64,000 bases of DNA, taken from contig NZ_JACSPW010000012.1 in assembly GCF_014836935.1 (NCBI RefSeq), forward strand, positions 62,001 to 126,000, written 5' to 3'. Of this stretch, positions 60,867 to 64,000 are shown one piece after another. This DNA comes from Solibacillus merdavium. GTDB lineage: Bacteria > Bacillota > Bacilli > Bacillales_A > Planococcaceae. The notes under the pieces are model-generated. The model worked only from the letters and a program-made list of their open reading frames with translations. It ran no database searches and was not told the DNA's origin. Both the position numbers and the translations under genes were made by a program. The first letter of the stretch is position 1, and the number at the start of each line of letters is the position of its first letter.

Positions 60867-62645
60867 TTAAATTTTAAATTCACCTACAACACTTCGTAAA
60901 TTATCTGCCTGTGCTGCCAATTCAACAGCCGACGCATTAATTTCTTCCATTGAAGCTGAACCTTGTGAAGCGGCAGCTGCACTGCGTTCTGTATTAGCAG
61001 CTGTATTATCCGCAACGGCCGCAACATGAATAAAGGAAGAGTTCACATCATGACTGTTGTGCAATGTTTGCTCAATTTGACCAACCATATGTGTTAAAAT
61101 ATCTGATGTTTTTTCTGTCTGTAACAAAATATTTTGCAAAGAATCAGTTGTTTCATTTGTCACTTCAACACCGCGAATTACCTTTTGTACACCTGTTTGG
61201 TTTTGAGCAATGATGGATTTCACTTCAGATTGAATGGATCCAACAATTGCTGCAACTTCACTTGCAGCCTGCTGTGACTGCTCCGCAAGCTTTCGTACTT
61301 CATCTGCAACAACTGCAAATCCACGGCCATGTTCTCCAGCCCGTGCTGCTTCGATAGCAGCATTTAAAGCCAACAAGTTTGTTTGTTCAGCAATTGCTGT
61401 AATGGTACTAATAATGGATGTAATATTTTCGGATTTGCGGCCTAAATTTTCTACTGTTGACGATGTAGTTGCCATCGTTTCTTCAATTTCAAGCATTACA
61501 TTTGAAGATTGTGTAACAGAATTACTACCGATTTGTGCAGCATCCTTCATCTGCATAGCTGCATGTTGAACTTCCAATGCCTTTTCGTTTAGATCATGCA
61601 TTGATTGCTCTAGCTTCTGCATTTCGTTTGCTGCATTTCCGATACTAGTTAAAATTTCGGTACTATCATTGGCAATATCAATTGTTGAGTTTGCGATAAA
61701 ATCAATTGTACGTGCATTTTCATCTGCTAATGCCATTAATTCCTGTGAACTGCCGGATACATTATCTGCGAGATTGGAAACACGCTTTATTAATACAGAA
61801 ATGGACTCGATTAGTATATTTGTAGAGTTTGCAATTTCAGAAAACTCATCTTTAGTCTTAACCTTTACACGACGAGTTAGATCGCCTCCAGCTTGTGCAA
61901 TATCCAAAATAGACTCATTAATTGCTTTTGTATTTTTGCGGATTGATTTAAATAGGATATAGCCCAATGTAATGGTCAAAACAATCGCAACAAAAGCTAA
62001 GACAAAAAAGGAAATTTTAGAGGCTAACGCAAATTGTTCTAATTCACTTATGGACTCTTCATTTCGTTGTTCCAATATTGTGATAAGTTTGGACGTATTA
62101 TCATCAATATATGATTTGAAATTTTGGCTTCCACTATTGGAGAAGAGTTTAGCTGCATTTTCATATCCATATTTTTGACGTACTTCAATTGTAGATTTAG
62201 AATAGGATAAATAATTCGTATAAAATTGCTGAATTTGTCCAACTATCTTCGACTCTTCATCCTGATTTTCAAAGGATTTCTGAACAGATGTCAGGTTGTT
62301 ATGTATTACCTCTTTCGTTTCTTCAAACAATTGGAGATACTTTTCATCCCCTGTAATTAAAAAGGTTTGTTCATGGCTTGATAGTTTTGCGATATCAGAA
62401 GCCAGGTTGTTGATTTGAAATTGTTGTTTAAGATTTTCATCTGCAAAGTTACGCAAACTTGTTTGTAAGTTTGTTATATTAATATACGATAAAATTTGCA
62501 TAGCAAGGATTATTGCCATTAAAATTGTAAACGCAATTAAAATTTTACCTCGAATGAGATGAAAGAAACGAAATGTTTTTTTTGCAGGTTTCACTTTTTT
62601 ATTATTTTTTTCGGATTTAGTACTTAATTTCTTTTTCTTTTGCAT
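60867..62645 (-). CDS. Methyl-accepting chemotaxis protein
   Basis: 592 residues. A Lys-rich cytoplasmic head, TM1 (about 33-53), an extracellular helical sensor (about 54-206), TM2 (about 208-231), a HAMP domain (about 232-285), and the signalling coiled coil whose tip is [20 protein letters not shown] followed by [18 protein letters not shown], the CheA/CheW contact. There is no C-terminal CheR pentapeptide. The ligand is unknown. It interrupts the conserved msrAB-yozE neighbourhood. Confidence 0.92.
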   Translation of the reverse strand: MQKKKKLSTKSEKNNKKVKPAKKTFRFFHLIRGKILIAFTILMAIILAMQILSYINITNLQTSLRNFADENLKQQFQINNLASDIAKLSSHEQTFLITGDEKYLQLFEETKEVIHNNLTSVQKSFENQDEESKIVGQIQQFYTNYLSYSKSTIEVRQKYGYENAAKLFSNSGSQNFKSYIDDNTSKLITILEQRNEESISELEQFALASKISFFVLAFVAIVLTITLGYILFKSIRKNTKAINESILDIAQAGGDLTRRVKVKTKDEFSEIANSTNILIESISVLIKRVSNLADNVSGSSQELMALADENARTIDFIANSTIDIANDSTEILTSIGNAANEMQKLEQSMHDLNEKALEVQHAAMQMKDAAQIGSNSVTQSSNVMLEIEETMATTSSTVENLGRKSENITSIISTITAIAEQTNLLALNAAIEAARAGEHGRGFAVVADEVRKLAEQSQQAASEVAAIVGSIQSEVKSIIAQNQTGVQKVIRGVEVTNETTDSLQNILLQTEKTSDILTHMVGQIEQTLHNSHDVNSSFIHVAAVADNTAANTERSAAAASQGSASMEEINASAVELAAQADNLRSVVGEFKI

Positions 62646-62749
62646 AAATTCACCATCTTTTCTGAAAAATCAATTTTTTATTATTCTACTACACTAATGG
62701 GGAATTTTCACTATAATAATGTAAAAAAATATAAGTAGGAGGGAAACTA

Positions 62750-62962
62750 TTGAAAAAATCATTTTATCACTATGTATTAACCTATAGAGGGGGAGAATGG
62801 TCTGATGAAAAAGTTCGATTTGCTGAAAGTATGTTTGTGGATCATTCGTTTCCTAAGCAATCCGATAATTTTGAAGAACTTTCGACCTATATTGAATTAC
62901 AATCAGATGAATATCTAACAATAGAGGCATTTGACTCACTTTGGGATCTATATGATGTTTAA
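62750..62962 (+). CDS. yozE: YozE family protein (UPF0346)
   Basis: 70 residues: [33 protein letters not shown], and [11 protein letters not shown] fit the small helical YozE family, of unknown function. The start is TTG at 62750 with AGGAGGG 7 bases upstream. Confidence 0.88.
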   Translation: MKKSFYHYVLTYRGGEWSDEKVRFAESMFVDHSFPKQSDNFEELSTYIELQSDEYLTIEAFDSLWDLYDV

Positions 62963-63094
62963 ATTCAATTGATTTTTGCAACTCATGTAATTTTTAGGTA
63001 TAGTTTAACTAAATTCCGAAGATGTAAAATTGAGAACATTTGACAAAATATTGTATGTTTAACCAAAATATTTATAAAGCAAGACGTCTAACGA

Positions 63095-63123
63095 TTGAAT
63101 ATTTATACGAAAACGTTTACAAT
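63095..63123 (+). promoter_or_regulatory. deoD promoter with cre-like CcpA site
   Basis: TTGAAT (63095-63100), 17 bases, TACAAT (63118-63123). Over the spacer and -10 lies ACGAAAACGTTTACAA (63107-63122), close to the known cre consensus WTGAAARCGYTTTCW. CcpA bound there would block the promoter, giving carbon catabolite repression of purine nucleoside breakdown. Confidence 0.6.
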
Positions 63124-63156
63124 TTAAAAGAATTATGATGAAAAGAGGTTTTATAA

Positions 63157-63864
63157 ATGAGCGTTCACATTAATGCCAAAAAAGGCGATATTGCAGAAAT
63201 CGTATTATTACCAGGAGATCCGTTACGTGCAAAATATATTGCAGAAACATTTTTAGAAGATGTGGTTCAGTATAATGAAGTGCGTAATATTTTAGGCTAT
63301 ACAGGTACGTATAAAGGTAAACGTATTTCTGTACAAGGTACAGGCATGGGTGTCCCTTCTATCTCCATTTACGCAACAGAATTAATGCAGGAATACGGAG
63401 TTCAAAAGCTAATCCGTGTAGGTACTTGTGGAGCGATCCAAAAAGATGTTAAAGTTCGCGATGTAATCATTGCTCAATCTTCATCTACGGATTCAAGTTT
63501 AAACCGTGTTATTTTCGGCGGTACAATTGATTTTGCTCCAACGGCTGATTTTGATTTATTATTAAAAGCTTATAATGCTGCAAAAGAAGCAGACTTAAAC
63601 GTACGTGTAGGGAACATTTTCACAGCTGATATGTTCTATTCAGATGAAGCACAAAACGAAAAATTAGCACAATACGGTGTGTTGGCAGTAGAGATGGAAA
63701 CATCTGCACTTTACACATTAGCTGCTAAATTCGGTCGTCAAGCTCTTACAGTATTAACTGTATCTGACCACATCTTAACAGGTGAAGTAACAACTTCAGA
63801 AGAGCGTCAAACAACGTTTAATGACATGATGGTTATTGCGTTAGAAGCTGCGATTCAAGAGTAA
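63157..63864 (+). CDS. deoD: Purine nucleoside phosphorylase, hexameric DeoD type
   Basis: Cleaves purine nucleosides with phosphate to base and ribose-1-phosphate. 235 residues: [17 protein letters not shown] (phosphate-site Gly/Arg), [20 protein letters not shown] (ribose/base Glu-Met-Glu), and [11 protein letters not shown] with the base-contacting Asp. AAGAGG lies before the ATG. B. subtilis has yozE and deoD in the same general region. Confidence 0.96.
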   Translation: MSVHINAKKGDIAEIVLLPGDPLRAKYIAETFLEDVVQYNEVRNILGYTGTYKGKRISVQGTGMGVPSISIYATELMQEYGVQKLIRVGTCGAIQKDVKVRDVIIAQSSSTDSSLNRVIFGGTIDFAPTADFDLLLKAYNAAKEADLNVRVGNIFTADMFYSDEAQNEKLAQYGVLAVEMETSALYTLAAKFGRQALTVLTVSDHILTGEVTTSEERQTTFNDMMVIALEAAIQE

Positions 63865-63939
63865 GTTTACCAAGGGTTTGTGAGTTGGCATAATTTAACA
63901 GGGGACTAAAAAGGGACTAGGACCTTTAGAACGTCCATT

Positions 63940-63982
63940 GGAAGCCTACTAGACAAGAAATTGTTTAGTGGGTTTTTTTAGT
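63940..63982 (+). terminator. Terminator of deoD
   Basis: CCTACTAGACAA with TTGTTTAGTGGG (two G-T pairs), loop GAAA, followed by seven T. Confidence 0.8.
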
Positions 63983-64000
63983 GGAGTGAATAGATGTTGA

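Noticed and set aside
63994-64000. Possible start of a next gene (GGAGTGA then ATGTTGA)
   Set aside because: Only seven bases remain before the window edge, too few to call a gene.

Overview
The window is chromosomal DNA of a low-GC, endospore-former-type Firmicute, most likely family Planococcaceae (Solibacillus/Lysinibacillus-like). The basis is AT-rich sequence, strong GGAGG ribosome sites, many U-tailed hairpin terminators, a T-box, Fur and CodY-type boxes, SLH proteins, and gene order shared with Bacillus subtilis in the right part (yplQ, ypmR, ypmS, msrA, msrB, yozE; thyA-dfrA near ypjP). The genus is inferred, not proven. No rRNA, tRNA, prophage, transposase or CRISPR array was seen.

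Layout. 1-4.1 kb: partial metI (minus), a DedA protein with an overlapping small membrane ORF, mscL, a lytic transglycosylase, a GlsB/YeaQ-type protein, pncA and a 35-codon gene with its own promoter and terminator. 4.2-15.2 kb: branched-chain amino acid biosynthesis, ilvD-[T-box]-ilvB-ilvN-ilvC-leuA-leuB-leuC-leuD, with structured interspersed repeats in two of the leu spacers. 15.3-22.6 kb: a small membrane protein and a peptide-type ABC transporter made of a fused double ATPase, two permeases with long N-terminal extensions, and a lipoprotein whose substrate-binding domain looks circularly permuted. 22.6-29.8 kb: repeat-rich spacer, SLH surface protein, YusW-like lipoprotein, TraB/GumN protein, ECF sigma factor with anti-sigma, small membrane protein. 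30-35.7 kb: Fur-boxed siderophore uptake locus (AraC regulator, binding lipoprotein, two permeases, ATPase, esterase), similar in order to btr-feuABC-ybbA. 35.8-44 kb: a protein with YNRLPDER repeats, HAD phosphatase, DUF5412 protein, YceI, paiB-paiA with a new 57-aa ORF, an rsgA-like GTPase behind a leader peptide and attenuator, a membrane protein and cardiolipin synthase. 44-54.8 kb: PepF-like M3 peptidase, nucleoid-associated protein, a 6S-like RNA candidate, a 23-codon ORF, ypjP, DinB, VOC and several small hypotheticals, a small kinase and a TVP38-family protein. 54.9-64 kb: thyA-dfrA, hemolysin III family, DegV, ypmR-ypmS-msrA-msrB, a chemoreceptor, yozE and deoD with a cre-like site.

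How the parts work together. The ilv-leu genes form one pathway to valine, leucine and isoleucine, controlled at initiation (possible CodY site) and by tRNA-sensing attenuation inside the operon. The siderophore locus couples import to hydrolysis of the imported ligand. thyA-dfrA couple dTMP synthesis to folate recycling, and msrA-msrB repair both methionine sulfoxide epimers.

Most unusual signals: the permuted binding protein with its enlarged permeases; the 26-codon leader peptide plus 12-bp attenuator before the rsgA-like gene; a family of about six GC-rich structured repeats with conserved ends and exchanged hairpin cores, one nested inside a split terminator; AT-rich repeat clusters; and several very small membrane-protein genes. 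All coordinates and stems were read by eye, and homology calls rest on recognised motifs rather than searches.
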